In this document: positions 37,857-47,800 of the stretch, in pieces
Layout of the letters: every line of letters starts with the position of its first letter
Numbering within the stretch: the first letter of the stretch is position 1
Source of the DNA: Leucobacter coleopterorum
GTDB taxonomy: Bacteria > Actinomycetota > Actinomycetes > Actinomycetales > Microbacteriaceae
NCBI RefSeq assembly: GCF_011382985.1
Contig: NZ_CP049933.1
Span: forward strand, 2,356,001-2,420,000
Length of the DNA stretch: 64,000 nt
Reading direction: 5' to 3'
The notes under the pieces: model-generated
Seen by the model: only the letters and a program-made list of their open reading frames with translations
Told to the model about the DNA's origin: nothing
Database searches by the model: none
Made by a program: the position numbers and the translations under genes

Positions 37857-38680
37857 TTAGTGCTCTTCAGCCAGCGCGAGCTGGATGTAGACAGCGGTGA
37901 GAAGTGTAAAGACGTAGGCCTGCAGCGCGGCGACCAGAATCTCAAAGAGAGTGAAGGCGAAGCCAAAGGCAAAGGTGCCAACACCGAACAGCTTGAAGAT
38001 ACCGTCTGCGCTGAAGAGGAAGAACTGCGTCGCGGCGAAGAAGAGCACCAACAGGAGGTGACCGACGAGCATGTTCATGAGGAGTCGAAGCGCGAGGGTG
38101 ATCGGACGCATGATGAACGTCGAAAGAAACTCGATCGGGGTCACGATGATGTACATGACCCAAGGCACACCGGCAGGGAACAGCGAGTTCTTGAAGAAGT
38201 TGCCCGGGCTCTTCTTAATACCCGCGTACATAAACATGACGTAGGAGATCACGGCGAGCACAATCGGGAAGCCGACAACCGACGAACCAGCAATGTTCAT
38301 GAACGGTATGATGCCCGTGATGTTGAAGGCCAGGATCAAGAAGAACATGGTCATCAAAAGCGGCAGGAACCGGCGACCATCTTTTTTGCCGAGGAGATCC
38401 TCGGCAATGTTGATGCGCACGAAGTCCATCGCCATTTCGGTGAGGGACTGTCCACGGGTCGGGATCACGCGCATACGGCGGGTTCCGAGCCAGAAAAGTA
38501 CGAGCAGCACCACAGTCATGATGATGCGGATGAGCATGATCCGGTTAATTTCGAAGGGGTGCCTTCAAACCAGAGCGCCTCGGGATAGAACTCGCTCAGA
38601 GACGGTGGGTGAAACTCACCATCCCCAGATGCCAGCAGACTGGAGGTCACGAATTGCGTAGCGTTTGCGAACAGCGCCAT
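37857..38680 (-). CDS. atpB: ATP synthase a subunit (frameshift at 38556-38559)
   Basis: The Fo a subunit forms the proton half-channels. Read from 38537 alone it would lack its N-terminus. Adding one base in the G4 run at 38556-38559 joins the upstream MALFANATQFVTSSLLASGD segment through FEGTPFEINRIMLIRI to the main frame and gives 274 residues. The essential arginine is in helix 4 (TLALRLLMNMLVGH). ATG at 38680 has AGGAGA almost touching it, closer than usual. It is the first core subunit gene of the operon. Confidence 0.92.
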
Positions 38681-38823
38681 TCTCCTGATTCGGGGTACAG
38701 CTCAAGTCTGCACTTCGTCGAACGATGGTCGTGCCCCCGGCACTTCTAGACACACCACTATTCAGCGGCCTGGCAGGGACAAGCACAATCCTAACAATGT
38801 TTTGAGGCCAAACGAAACCGAAA
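38681..38823 (-). promoter_or_regulatory. leader/promoter region of the ATP synthase operon
   Basis: The 143 bases between the AtpI-like gene and atpB are the most likely site of an operon promoter on the minus strand. I see no confident -35/-10 pair, and transcription may also enter from prmC-tsaC-wecA upstream. A CAGGAGA sits immediately before the atpB ATG. Confidence 0.3.
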
Positions 38824-39300
38824 TCAGGATTCGGGTGCGTCAGAAACGTAAGGAATGCGCGATTTTGCAACCACCAGCACGTCAATGATCACTGAAACCA
38901 ACACTCCAGAGATGATCCCAAAGAACATAATCGTCGGATCAAGCCAGGGCTGATCACGCAGAAGAACAACAGCGACGATAAACCCGATGAACTTCACGAC
39001 CCAAGATCCCAGCACAACACTGAAGAAAATAATGATGTACGAGGGGCTCTCGATGAAGCGGTTCGCGAAGGCGATACTGCCGACGGTAATTCCGAGCAGC
39101 ACACCACCAATTGCGGCGCCAAGCACCCCGCCAACGAGCCCACGGGAGTCGGCTACGAGCCATCCAATCACAGCGAACACCACAATGAGCGCGACGGTGG
39201 CAATGATGCCCCAACGCAGCGCACGCAGCAGGATCGGCTGGGAGGTGGGCATCGTCCCGGTTCCCGATTCATTCGATTCGGGCAGCACGGGGTTAGTCAC
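38824..39300 (-). CDS. AtpI-like four-helix membrane protein upstream of atpB
   Basis: A 158-residue protein with four hydrophobic segments (about residues 30-50, 55-80, 88-112 and 123-145) placed directly upstream of the atp genes, the position of atpI. AtpI-type proteins help c-ring assembly or magnesium supply. Sequence identity to atpI cannot be judged by eye, so the assignment rests on context and topology. GTG at 39300 follows AAAGGAAC, and its first 8 bases overlap the restored end of wecA. Confidence 0.75.
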   Translation of the reverse strand: MTNPVLPESNESGTGTMPTSQPILLRALRWGIIATVALIVVFAVIGWLVADSRGLVGGVLGAAIGGVLLGITVGSIAFANRFIESPSYIIIFFSVVLGSWVVKFIGFIVAVVLLRDQPWLDPTIMFFGIISGVLVSVIIDVLVVAKSRIPYVSDAPES

Positions 39301-40485
39301 TCGACGTTCCTTTCGTTTGCGGGCCCGGTAGGGGCTCCGCGATCTTCTTTGGTTTTGCGCGCTTCAACGTTATCAAGCCGCGCTGGGCGGCCGCGTCACG
39401 CACCCGCTCGGCTGGGTAGAGCAATATCAGCAAGGTCGCTACTCCCCAACGACGAGCACAATAATCGGCCAGAGAAAGGCCTGTGTCGTAAACACGAGCA
39501 ACATGGCCACGGAGAGCACCGCAGTGCCGAGGTAGAAGATCAGCACAGCCTGCAGCGGCGAGTGGCCCATATCGAGCAATCGGTGGTGCAGGTGAAGGCG
39601 ATCCGCAGTGAACGGACTCTTGCCCGCTTTCAGACGCCGGATCACGGCGAGCGAGAAATCAATGAGCGGCAACGCGAGGACGGCAATCGGAAGAATGATC
39701 GGCACATAGCTCGCCAGAACAAGCTTCATGTCGAGATCGGCGGGGTTAAGCTGCCCGGTAACTGAAACAGTAGAAGTAGCCATAAGCAGCCCCACGAGAA
39801 GCGCGCCTGTGTCTCCCATGAACATGCGCGCTCTGTGCCAGTTGAACGGGATAAAACCGACACATATACCAACGACAATCGCAGCGATGAGGCTCGCGAA
39901 CGTCACCGATTCAAGTCCGGCTGCCTGTGCGCTGAGCATTCTGGTGTAAACAAAAAATGCCGAGTTGGCGATAATCGCAACTCCCGCTACTAAGCCGTCA
40001 AGTCCGTCAACGAAATTTACCGCGTTCATAACGAGTGTCATAAGGAACACGGTGATAACGAAGTTCACCGCTGGCGAAGCAATGAACACAGTGTTGCCCA
40101 CTGGCAACGACACGATCTGCAGGCCGTTCCAAGCAAGCAATCCGGTTGCAATGAGCTGAGCCGCAAGCTTGATCATCCAGTCCAGGTCGAGCAAGTCGTC
40201 AAGAATGCCAACTCCCGCAACGATGGCGCAGGAGCCAATGAGCGCCCAAATTTCATTGGTGCCCTCAAAAAGTGGGGCAAACTCGCTCTGGGTTGCGGCG
40301 ATCCCGAACGCCGCAAACACCCCCAGCAACATCGCGATGCCACCAAGCCGGGGCGTGGGTGTGCTGTGCACATCGCGCGCTCTCACCTCGGGCGCGAGTT
40401 TGAAGCGTTGGCTGACACGGAGCACCACAAATGATGCCGCCGCAGTCACAACCGCCGCAATCAAAAACGCTATGAGATAGGGCAT
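39293..40485 (-). CDS. wecA: WecA-type undecaprenyl-phosphate GlcNAc-1-phosphate transferase (frameshift at 39444-39447)
   Basis: A polytopic membrane enzyme of the MraY/WecA family that moves a sugar-1-phosphate from UDP-sugar to a polyprenyl phosphate, starting wall-polymer or arabinogalactan-like glycan synthesis. Motifs are GILDDLLDLDW (DD), NAVNFVDGLDGL and HHRLLDMGHS. Unrepaired it stops at VVGE; one base in the C4 run at 39444-39447 restores GGVATLLILLYPAERVRDA and a Lys/Arg/Pro-rich cytoplasmic tail, 397 residues ending inside the start of the AtpI-like gene. The gene order prmC-tsaC-wecA-atp is standard in actinobacteria. Confidence 0.9.
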
Positions 40486-40487
40486 AG

Positions 40488-41153
40488 TTAGGCTTCCATC
40501 GCCACCTCGGGCAGCAACTCAGCGATCGCCTCACGAGTCACGGCTCCCTGACGCAAAATGCGCAGTGTGCCGCCCTCTTCAGTGAGCTTGGTTGCATCGA
40601 TGATCGTGGAAGCGAGACCTTCCCCGTCGCTCTCCCCCGCCTCGAGGTAGACGGCAACCGAATCCCCGAGCATTTGACGGGCGGCCTCGGCGGTTCGCCC
40701 TGCCGGTTCGCCGTTTCTATTTGCCGACGAGACCGCGAGGGGACCAGTTTCCCGCAGCAGTTCAAGGGCAAGGGGGTGATTCGGGATCCGCAGCGCCACC
40801 GTACCGCCGGTGTCACCGAGATCCCAGCTCAGCGACGGGTTCGCCTGCGTAATGATGGTGAGCGCACCGGGCCAGAAGGCCTCAGCGAGCTGGGTCAAAG
40901 GTGTTGTGACCTCGGCCGCGAGCGCTGCAAGTGTCTCCGAGTTTGGGATCAGGACCGGCGGTGGCGACTGTCGGCCACGCCCCTTCGCGTCAAGCAAACG
41001 TTGCACAGCCTCAGGGCTGAATGCATCGGCTGCAACGCCGTAGACAGTGTCCGTTGGTATCACAACGAGTTCACCCCGCCCGAGGGTATGCCGCGCGGTG
41101 CGGGTGCCCGAAAGCAGTTGGGAACTATCAGAGCAGTCAAACACCTCGGCCAT
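40488..41153 (-). CDS. tsaC: L-threonylcarbamoyladenylate synthase
   Basis: A Sua5/YrdC-domain protein that makes threonylcarbamoyl-AMP from threonine, bicarbonate and ATP for the t6A modification of ANN-decoding tRNAs. The 221-residue single-domain product has GELVVIPTDTVYGVAADA (about 27-44), KGRGRQSPPPVLI and the SSANRNGEPAG block (about 140-150). ATG at 41153 is used; a start three codons upstream is possible. It precedes wecA by 2 bases and follows prmC by 39. Confidence 0.94.
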   Translation of the reverse strand: MAEVFDCSDSSQLLSGTRTARHTLGRGELVVIPTDTVYGVAADAFSPEAVQRLLDAKGRGRQSPPPVLIPNSETLAALAAEVTTPLTQLAEAFWPGALTIITQANPSLSWDLGDTGGTVALRIPNHPLALELLRETGPLAVSSANRNGEPAGRTAEAARQMLGDSVAVYLEAGESDGEGLASTIIDATKLTEEGGTLRILRQGAVTREAIAELLPEVAMEA

Positions 41154-41192
41154 AACTCGCAAGTTTAGGGCACGTTGCTTATGTAAACCCCG

Positions 41193-42101
41193 CTAAACCT
41201 CATCGAGAATGGCAGTTGTTGTGCGGTCTCGTCCGGTGAGGTCCGGGTGGGTGGCGGCTGCGTGCCAGCCAGCAGCGGTCAGCAGCCTCTGGATTGCCGC
41301 ACCCTGGGTTTCCGCATGCTCCAACACGAGGAGGCCGCCAGGCAGCAACAGACGCTGAGCCACACGACTGATGATGCGCACGATATCAAGGCCGTCGGCG
41401 CCGCCGTAGAGCGCTAGTTCGGGGTCGTGGTCACGAACTTCAGGGTCCCGGGGCACCATGTCTGCGGGAACGTATGGCGGGTTCGAAACGAGCACATTGA
41501 CCCGACCCCGCAACGGCGTAAAGGCTCGACCAAGCTGCGTGGATTCCCAGTCTGGGCGGTCGAGGTCAGCGATGTCACCGAGCAGCAACTCGACGCGGCC
41601 ATCTCCGAGGTCACCCACATTACGACTCGCCCAAGCGTGTGCCTCCACACTCTTCTCGACGGCCCACACACGAGTGTGGGGCACCTCTTGTGCGAGCGAC
41701 AGGGCAATGGCGCCGCTGCCGGTGCAGAGATCCACAGCGATGGGTTCTGCATCCTGCACTTGTTGCAGAGCATCAATCACGAACTGCGCGACAGACTCTG
41801 TTTCTGGCCTCGGGATAAAGACACCGGGCCCGACAGCAAGCTCGATACCGCGAAATGGCGCCTTCCCGGTGAGATGCTGAAGCGGCACACGATAGGCACG
41901 CTCCCCCGAGAGACCACGAATGGTGTCGGCCTGCTGCTCAGTAATTTCAGAGCCCATCACCGCGAGCGCCTGCACACGACCACGGGGTTCTCGCAGCACG
42001 TGTCCAACAATGAGCTCGGCGTCGGCTGCCGGATCCTCAATGCCGGCGTCAGCCAGTTCAGCGCGGATTTCTTTGAGCAGTGCGTTCAAGTCGTGTGTCA
42101 C
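41193..42101 (-). CDS. prmC: peptide chain release factor N5-glutamine methyltransferase
   Basis: PrmC (HemK) methylates the GGQ glutamine of release factors RF1 and RF2 with SAM. The 302-residue product has an N-terminal helical domain, the SAM loop VDLCTGSGAIALSLA and the catalytic NPPYVP motif near residue 205. In related genomes it directly follows prfA; here about 9.2 kb of other genes separate them. The start is a GTG-type codon region at 42101 (MTHDLNALLKE). Confidence 0.95.
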   Translation of the reverse strand: MTHDLNALLKEIRAELADAGIEDPAADAELIVGHVLREPRGRVQALAVMGSEITEQQADTIRGLSGERAYRVPLQHLTGKAPFRGIELAVGPGVFIPRPETESVAQFVIDALQQVQDAEPIAVDLCTGSGAIALSLAQEVPHTRVWAVEKSVEAHAWASRNVGDLGDGRVELLLGDIADLDRPDWESTQLGRAFTPLRGRVNVLVSNPPYVPADMVPRDPEVRDHDPELALYGGADGLDIVRIISRVAQRLLLPGGLLVLEHAETQGAAIQRLLTAAGWHAAATHPDLTGRDRTTTAILDEV

Positions 42102-42178
42102 CGCTCAACTCTGCCACACTCACGGTCATGCTTCGTCACAGTACATAACATGGGAATAATCCTCAGATAAGCTGACGC

Positions 42179-42184
42179 TATAGT
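42179..42184 (+). promoter_or_regulatory. possible -10 box of cysK-cysE
   Basis: TATAGT lies 40 bases before the cysK ATG in the 123-base divergent gap with prmC. No convincing -35 is seen 16-18 bases upstream. It is a weak call based on the hexamer and position. Confidence 0.3.
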
Positions 42185-42224
42185 TTGTGAAGGATTTTTG
42201 GTCGAGCACTCGAAGGAGCCTCTC

Positions 42225-43159
42225 ATGGCAAGGACGTACGAAAACATTACGCAAGCATTCGGCAACACCCCGCTGGTGCGGCTGAATCGCGTCACTGACG
42301 GGGCGACTGCTGATGTCTACGCGAAGCTCGAGTTCTACAATCCGGCGGGTAGTGTCAAGGATCGTATCGGCATCGCCATCATCGATGCTGCCGAAGCTTC
42401 AGGCGACTTGAAGCCGGGCGGCACGATCGTCGAGGGCACGAGCGGCAACACTGGAATCGCGCTCGCGTTTGTCGGGGCCGCCCGCGGCTACCGCGTGATC
42501 CTGACCATGCCCGAGACCATGAGCGTTGAGCGCCGCAAGCTTCTTGCCGCGTACGGCGCAGAGATTGTGCTCACTGAGGGGCCACTCGGCATGAAGGGTG
42601 CGGTCGCCAAGGCCGAAGAGATTGCCGCGAACACCCCCGGGGCTGTGCTCGCGAAGCAGTTCGGCAACCCCGCGAACCCGGCGATTCACCGCGCCACCAC
42701 AGGGCCCGAGATCTGGAACGACACTGACGGCACCGTCGACATTTTTGTGGCGGGGATCGGCACCGGGGCACCATTACCGGAGCGGGTGGCTATCTCAAGG
42801 AACAGAACCCGAACGTCAAGGTCATCGCGGTTGAGCCCGTCGACTCGCCACTGCTGACCGAGGGCAAGGCTGGCCCCCACAAGATTCAGGGTCTGGGTGC
42901 CAACTTTGTGCCCGACATTCTGGATCGCGACGTCTACGACGAGGTCATCGACGTGACGCTCGCCGATTCCATCGCGAAGGCTCGTGCGCTCGGCACCGAC
43001 GAGGGTATCCTCGCGGGCATCTCGGGTGGCGCTGCTGTATGGGCCGCGACCGAGATTGCAAAGCGTCCCGAAAACGCTGGCAAGAAGATCGTTGTGGTTG
43101 TGCCAGACTTTGGCGAGCGCTACTTCTCGACGGTGCTGTTCGAGGATCTGGCGGTTTAG
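42225..43159 (+). CDS. cysK: cysteine synthase A (frameshift at 42765-42768)
   Basis: O-acetylserine sulfhydrylase, a fold-type II PLP enzyme that makes cysteine from O-acetylserine and sulfide. The PLP lysine is Lys45 in NPAGSVKDR, and TSGNTG (72-77) binds the substrate carboxylate. One base restored in the G4 run at 42765-42768 gives [16 protein letters not shown], the PLP phosphate loop, and 311 residues. ATG at 42225 follows AAGGAG with good spacing. It forms an operon with cysE 21 bases downstream. Confidence 0.93.
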
Positions 43160-43180
43160 TTTCAACTTTAGAAGGACGAT

Positions 43181-43746
43181 GTGAGCATTTTTTCTCGCAT
43201 TCGCGAAGACATCTCAGCGGCCCGCGCGCACGATCCAGCAGCGCGCGGACCGCTTGAGGTGTTTTTTGTGTACTCCGGGCTCCACGCGGTGTGGTGGCAT
43301 CAGGTGTCTCACAAGCTGTGGAATCGCGGCTTCCGCTTTTTGCCGCGCGCCATCTCTCAGATTGTCAGGTTCTTTACCGGGATTGAGATCCACCCGGAGC
43401 AACCATAGGCCGTCGCTTGTTCATCGATCACGGTATGGGTGTGGTGATCGGCGAGACCGCGATCGTTGGCGACGACGTGCTCATTTACCACGGGGTCACA
43501 CTCGGCGGTACCGGCCACCACGGTGGTAAACGCCACCCCACGATTGGGGATCGCGTGATCCTTGGGGCTGGTGCGAAGCTGCTTGGCAATATAGAACTCG
43601 GCCACGACAGCGCCGTGGGCGCAAACGCGGTTGTGGTTCACTCTGCTCCCCCGTGGACGACGCTCGTGGGAATCCCGGCTCACGGTCGCCCTCGCCGCGG
43701 CGCACCGGCCGAGATGCCGGACGCCGCGGACTTTTACGTAATTTAA
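43181..43746 (+). CDS. cysE: serine O-acetyltransferase (frameshift at 43393-43395)
   Basis: CysE acetylates L-serine with acetyl-CoA, the first step of cysteine synthesis, and usually associates with CysK. One base restored in the C3 run at 43393-43395 joins FTGIEIH to [14 protein letters not shown], the start of the left-handed beta-helix, giving 188 residues. Hexapeptide repeats run to about residue 165 with the catalytic HHGGKRHP loop. The N-terminal helical domain is short (about 65 residues), as in Gram-positive CysE. GTG at 43181 is used because the overlapping ATG at 43179 meets a stop at once; GAAGGA precedes it. Confidence 0.92.
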
Positions 43747-43752
43747 GCATCG

Positions 43753-44343
43753 TCACGCGAGCATGCCGCGCCAGACAACTCTGAGCGCGGCTTGGCAGCG
43801 GTCACGTGTTGCGGACTCACTCAGCGAGTCTCCTCGCACCACGATCTGATAGTAAAACACGCCGGTCATCAGATCGCTGCAGGCGTCGAAGTCGAGATCC
43901 GCTCGCAGTTCACCTCTCGCCACTCCTTCCCGCAAGAGCTCCAGGAGGCCTGCTCGACGGCGAGTGATGTGATGTGTCCAGTAGGTCTGCTGAAGCTCAC
44001 GATCCACAAGTGATAACCGCAACCTCGTGCGCAGTCTCTCTTCGGAGTACCCGGCCTCTGCATCATCACTTAATAACGCCTCGAGTAGATTCTCTAAAAG
44101 GTCCCCTGAAAGGCTGATGCCGTAAGGGGTACGACCGCGGTCCAGAGCCGCTGCGATGAGCTCGGTTACCCCGGGCCACCGGCGGTAGATCGCGGCCTTG
44201 CTTACCCCGCTCGTCTCAACAACGCGCCGCACAGAAATGGTCTCGCCCGATTCCAGCAACTGCGAGACAGCCTCAAGCACACGCTCACCGAGCATCTGGG
44301 TTCGAGGCCTTCCCGGGCGGCGCTCAACCGAGGTATCAGCCAC
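43753..44343 (-). CDS. TetR-family regulator of the phosphonate-type transporter operon
   Basis: A 196-residue regulator with an N-terminal TetR helix-turn-helix (about residues 12-55, with TISVRRVVETSGVSKAAIYRRW) and an all-helical ligand domain. GTG at 44343 is chosen: it overlaps the 3' end of the phosphatase gene by 8 bases and gives an N-terminus of family length. It is the last gene of the operon phnD-phnC-phnE-phosphatase-tetR and probably autoregulates it. The ligand is unknown. Confidence 0.85.
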   Translation of the reverse strand: MADTSVERRPGRPRTQMLGERVLEAVSQLLESGETISVRRVVETSGVSKAAIYRRWPGVTELIAAALDRGRTPYGISLSGDLLENLLEALLSDDAEAGYSEERLRTRLRLSLVDRELQQTYWTHHITRRRAGLLELLREGVARGELRADLDFDACSDLMTGVFYYQIVVRGDSLSESATRDRCQAALRVVWRGMLA

Positions 44344-45184
44344 GCTCTGGCGCAAGCGCTCGTTCACGAAGGGCGTCAACGAGCGTGTCAGTGAGGCCCC
44401 CGACGCGCAACGGCTCAAGCGGATCACCGTGACGCTCAGTGAGCGTATCGAGCGCCTCGCGCATCGGCGCATCGGAGAACACTTTGCGGGTCGCCGCTCG
44501 GGCGGCCTCATTGAGGTCAAACCCCATGCGCTGAACAAGCGGAGCAAGCACGGGCGAAATGCGTATCTGAATGGCTTCGGAGTTAGCCCCCGTGGCCACA
44601 TAGTCGGCAACGACGCTTTCCCGGCTCGCGCCGAGCGCTAGCAGCAGCGAAGCTGCCAGCACGCCCGTGCGATCCTGCCCTGCGGCACAGTGGAACGCGA
44701 CGGCCCCCGGCGCATGAGCAATCACCGCGAGCGCAGTCACGATTTGCGGGGCGGCAGTTTCAAACATGCGCAGGTACATGGGCCCATAGGAACTTTGATC
44801 CATCATGGTGTTGCGACTCTCGGTGCCGTCCGAGCCGCTGGCCTTCTCGACCGCGCTCCCGATACTCGCCATGAGTGGCACATGATGGTAGCTCACTGCG
44901 CTTTGTTCGCCAAGCGGGCCTCGCCCGGTAATATCGAGCTCGTCTTGCGAACGCAGATCGATCACGGCCCGCAATCCGCCACTCACGAGCCCTTCGACAT
45001 AGCCCGCACTTGCCGTCGCGAGGTCATCAGCGCGGATCGCGAACCCCTCGCGCACCCGTCCGCCCCACATCGGGATGCCACCCAAATCTCGCAGGTTGAC
45101 GGGTGGGGTGAGTGGGATCGCGCGCGATCCCACAGTTGCGCTTTCGTGCAGCGAGCGTGCGGTGACACTGTCAATGAGGGTCAT
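44336..45184 (-). CDS. tyrosine-type protein/phosphoester phosphatase in the phn transporter operon
   Basis: A 282-residue cysteine-based phosphatase. The active-site loop HCAAGQDRTG (165-174) places the nucleophile at Cys166 and the arginine at 172. The N-terminal NLRDLGG block and Asp/Arg residues match the Tyr-phosphatase group related to lipid-phosphate phosphatases (PF13350-like). No signal peptide is seen, so it is cytoplasmic. Its ATG overlaps the phnE stop (ATGA), so it is made together with the transporter. It may release phosphate from an imported organophosphate ester; that is inferred from coupling. Confidence 0.85.
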   Translation of the reverse strand: MTLIDSVTARSLHESATVGSRAIPLTPPVNLRDLGGIPMWGGRVREGFAIRADDLATASAGYVEGLVSGGLRAVIDLRSQDELDITGRGPLGEQSAVSYHHVPLMASIGSAVEKASGSDGTESRNTMMDQSSYGPMYLRMFETAAPQIVTALAVIAHAPGAVAFHCAAGQDRTGVLAASLLLALGASRESVVADYVATGANSEAIQIRISPVLAPLVQRMGFDLNEAARAATRKVFSDAPMREALDTLTERHGDPLEPLRVGGLTDTLVDALRERALAPERG

Positions 45185-46029
45185 GTGATCTTCCTTCGAA
45201 TAATGGCGCTCAGTTGATCAATGACGGTCACGAGCACAATGATGCAGATAACGATGGCGCTGAGGTGACCGTAGTCATACATCTTCATTGCCGTGGTGAG
45301 TTCGAGGCCTATGCCTCCGGCACCCACCATGCCGAGGATCGTCGCGCCGCGCACATTGCCCTCAAAGAGTAGGAGTGTGTACGACACGAGAAGCGGAGCA
45401 GCCTGTGGGAGCACTCCGTACTGGGTGACCTGGCGAGGAGACGCTCCCACCGCGCGCATCGCGGTCATCGGTCCGTCGTCAACGGACTCCATCGCCTCGG
45501 CGAAGACCTTGCCGATCGAACCGATCGATCCAACTGTCATTGCGAGAATGCCTGCGAAGGGTCCGAGCCCGACCGCCGAGACAAACATCAGCGCAAACAC
45601 CAGGTCAGGCAAGGATCGGATCACGTTCATCAGCCAGCGCGTCGGGTAGTACAGCCATTTCGGCGCAATGTTGGATGCTGCACCAAACGCAACAAACAGC
45701 GACAGCACCGCTCCCAGCGCCGTGCCAACAACCGCCATCTGTAGGGTTTCGATCAGCAACGACACGATAGTGCCGATTTTCTCCCACGTCGGCGGAAACA
45801 TGCGTGAGACGAAGGTCATCATGTTGACAGATCCCTCGCCGAGCTTGGCAAAGTCGAACTTTGCCCCGACAAACGACCAGACGAGGATCAGCACAACCAG
45901 TGGCAACCCGAGCATAAAACGTGCGCGTGGCGCCCGGAACGCGCGCTCGAGCCGTACTCGCTCGGCAGCATCGAGCTGAGGGTGCTGGGGGGTATTCTTC
46001 CGATCCGTGTCAGGCTGCGAGAGCACCAT
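45181..46029 (-). CDS. phnE: phosphonate-type ABC transporter permease
   Basis: An inner-membrane permease, 282 residues with about six hydrophobic segments and the ABC-permease coupling motif near EAMESVDDGPMTAMRAVGAS (the EAA loop). The family is PhnE-like. AGGAGA precedes ATG at 46029, which overlaps the end of phnC by 20 bases. Only one permease gene is present, so it should act as a homodimer. The substrate may be phosphonate, phosphite or a phosphate ester. Confidence 0.88.
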   Translation of the reverse strand: MVLSQPDTDRKNTPQHPQLDAAERVRLERAFRAPRARFMLGLPLVVLILVWSFVGAKFDFAKLGEGSVNMMTFVSRMFPPTWEKIGTIVSLLIETLQMAVVGTALGAVLSLFVAFGAASNIAPKWLYYPTRWLMNVIRSLPDLVFALMFVSAVGLGPFAGILAMTVGSIGSIGKVFAEAMESVDDGPMTAMRAVGASPRQVTQYGVLPQAAPLLVSYTLLLFEGNVRGATILGMVGAGGIGLELTTAMKMYDYGHLSAIVICIIVLVTVIDQLSAIIRRKIT

Positions 46030-46864
46030 CTAGGTCTCCTTCCTCAGCGTCATGGTCATAGAGCGGTTGGAGAATCGCTGCATCCAGCTGACGGGTGGGC
46101 GCCGAGACGAGCACCTCGCCATGACGTAACCCAACAATGCGGTCGGAGTGCTGCAGCGCGAGCGGCAGCACGTGGAGACTCACCAGCACGGGAATGCCGT
46201 CTTCCCTGGCAATCTGGTGCAGCAGTTCAAGCACCGCTTGAGACATCTTCGGGTCGAGCGACGCGACCGGTTCATCAGCGAGAATCAGCTTTGGGCTCTG
46301 CATCAGGGCTCGAGCGATGGCGACCCGCTGCTGCTGGCCTCCTGAAAGCGTTCGGGCCTGATCCTTCGCTTTGTGCGCGATCCCGACCCGATCCAGTAGC
46401 TCCAACGCCCGCTTGCGATGCGCGCTCGTAAAGCCGCCGACAAGATTCAATGGCCCCGCGTTGTGCAGAGCTCCCGTCAACACATTAGTGAGCACACTCA
46501 ATCGCCCAACGAGGTTGAACTGCTGGAACACCTGACCGACCGATGCCCGCACGTCGCGCAGTTGACCACGCTGCAGGTTCTTGAGATCGAACCCCACCAC
46601 CCGAGCTTCGCCACCGCTAACGGGAGCAAACCCGGTGAGGCTCTTCATGAGCGTTGACTTACCAGATCCCGAAGAACCAAGCAGGGCGACCATCTCACCC
46701 GCAAAGAGTTCCAGGTCGACCCCGTCGAGCACTAGAGGGTCATCACCGTAAGCAACCTTGAGGTTGCGCACCGAGACGAGAGGCAACTGCTGCCTGGGAT
46801 CTCCAGTGCTGGAGACCGTGTTGTGCGCGTCGCGAGCCACGGGTTTGCTCAGTGTCATAGACAT
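46010..46864 (-). CDS. phnC: phosphonate-type ABC transporter ATP-binding protein
   Basis: A 284-residue ATPase with Walker [10 protein letters not shown] (63-71), the Q-loop [14 protein letters not shown], signature LSGGQQQR and Walker [14 protein letters not shown], close to PhnC. The H-loop VSLHVL lacks the usual threonine but keeps histidine. Fifteen bases separate it from phnD and it overlaps phnE, so the three are one transcription unit. Confidence 0.9.
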   Translation of the reverse strand: MSMTLSKPVARDAHNTVSSTGDPRQQLPLVSVRNLKVAYGDDPLVLDGVDLELFAGEMVALLGSSGSGKSTLMKSLTGFAPVSGGEARVVGFDLKNLQRGQLRDVRASVGQVFQQFNLVGRLSVLTNVLTGALHNAGPLNLVGGFTSAHRKRALELLDRVGIAHKAKDQARTLSGGQQQRVAIARALMQSPKLILADEPVASLDPKMSQAVLELLHQIAREDGIPVLVSLHVLPLALQHSDRIVGLRHGEVLVSAPTRQLDAAILQPLYDHDAEEGDLDGALAA

Positions 46865-46879
46865 CGTTGATCCACCTGC

Positions 46880-47800
46880 CTATTTGAGGTCCGAGATGTC
46901 AACGCCAGCGATTGCGGCGATGTCGACGAACGGCTGGAACATCTCCTTTTCCGGTTCGAGAACCGGTTCGGTGCCCTGCATCGCCTCCATCATCGCTCCG
47001 AGACGCTTGCGGTTTTTCTCGGTGAAAACCTCGGGTAGCCCTTTCAGAAGCAGGTCACGCTTGTCGGCTGCGAGGTTCTGGTCGGCCAGCACCGCCACCG
47101 AAACCGGCATCGAGGCGCTCTCACCGATCGACCGGGTTTCCCCCTTTTCAAAGGGGAACATTGCGTTGCCTTCGCCAGCCATCTTCGGGAAAATTGTTGA
47201 GGTGCAAGCGACATCTGCTTGCCCTTCCTTGAGCGCGGTAAAGCTCATGTCGTGCCCACCAGAGAACATGCCCTTGTAGTCTTTGTCTTTTTCAAGGCCT
47301 GCCTCATGCAGCATCGCCACCGGCATGAAGTATCCCGAGCTCGAAGCCGGGTCCGCGAACGCAACCACTGTTTCGGGAGTGATGTCTTTGAGCGTCTTGA
47401 GCTTCGAGTTGTTCAGCACCAGACAGGTTGACACCGGTTCGTCGTTGCCGGGCCAGGCGATGAGCGCGTCGACCTCACCAGTGTTGACGGCGAGGGCAGA
47501 CGGAAAACCGCTCATAAACCCGATGTCGACGTGGTGATTGCGGATGGCTTCAACGACCGCGGTGTAGTCGGGCACGTCTACGATTTCGACATCACGGCCG
47601 GTTTCTTCTCCAACAAGAGCCGCGAAAGCCTTAATCGGGTTCTCTGCAGTAGGGTCGTCGCCGAGGGGTGTCGCCGCAAAGGTGATCGGCGAGTTCGGGT
47701 CAGAGGCTGTCGGGTCGGCCTCTGCGGGGCTCGAACACGCGGTGAGTGCGAGGGCGCCAATGGCAAGGATTCCGAGGGCGCTCGTGGAACGGATACGCAT
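46880..47800 (-). CDS. phnD: phosphate/phosphite/phosphonate ABC transporter binding lipoprotein
   Basis: A 306-residue solute-binding lipoprotein. The signal peptide with lipobox LTAC (Cys22) is followed by a PhnD-like periplasmic-binding fold, with DVPDYTAVVEAIRNHHVDIGF and ASSSGYFMP as characteristic blocks. ATG at 47800 has AAAGG 7 bases ahead; an upstream in-frame start at 47860 would bury the signal sequence and is rejected. First gene of the operon; its promoter should lie in 47801-47945. Confidence 0.9.
   Translation of the reverse strand: MRIRSTSALGILAIGALALTACSSPAEADPTASDPNSPITFAATPLGDDPTAENPIKAFAALVGEETGRDVEIVDVPDYTAVVEAIRNHHVDIGFMSGFPSALAVNTGEVDALIAWPGNDEPVSTCLVLNNSKLKTLKDITPETVVAFADPASSSGYFMPVAMLHEAGLEKDKDYKGMFSGGHDMSFTALKEGQADVACTSTIFPKMAGEGNAMFPFEKGETRSIGESASMPVSVAVLADQNLAADKRDLLLKGLPEVFTEKNRKRLGAMMEAMQGTEPVLEPEKEMFQPFVDIAAIAGVDISDLK

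Noticed and set aside
42765..42768. Programmed frameshifting or in-frame selenocysteine as explanation for the breaks
   Set aside because: There is no slippery heptamer with a downstream pseudoknot, no SECIS-like element and no shared site context beyond G/C runs; the genes involved are not recoding families.
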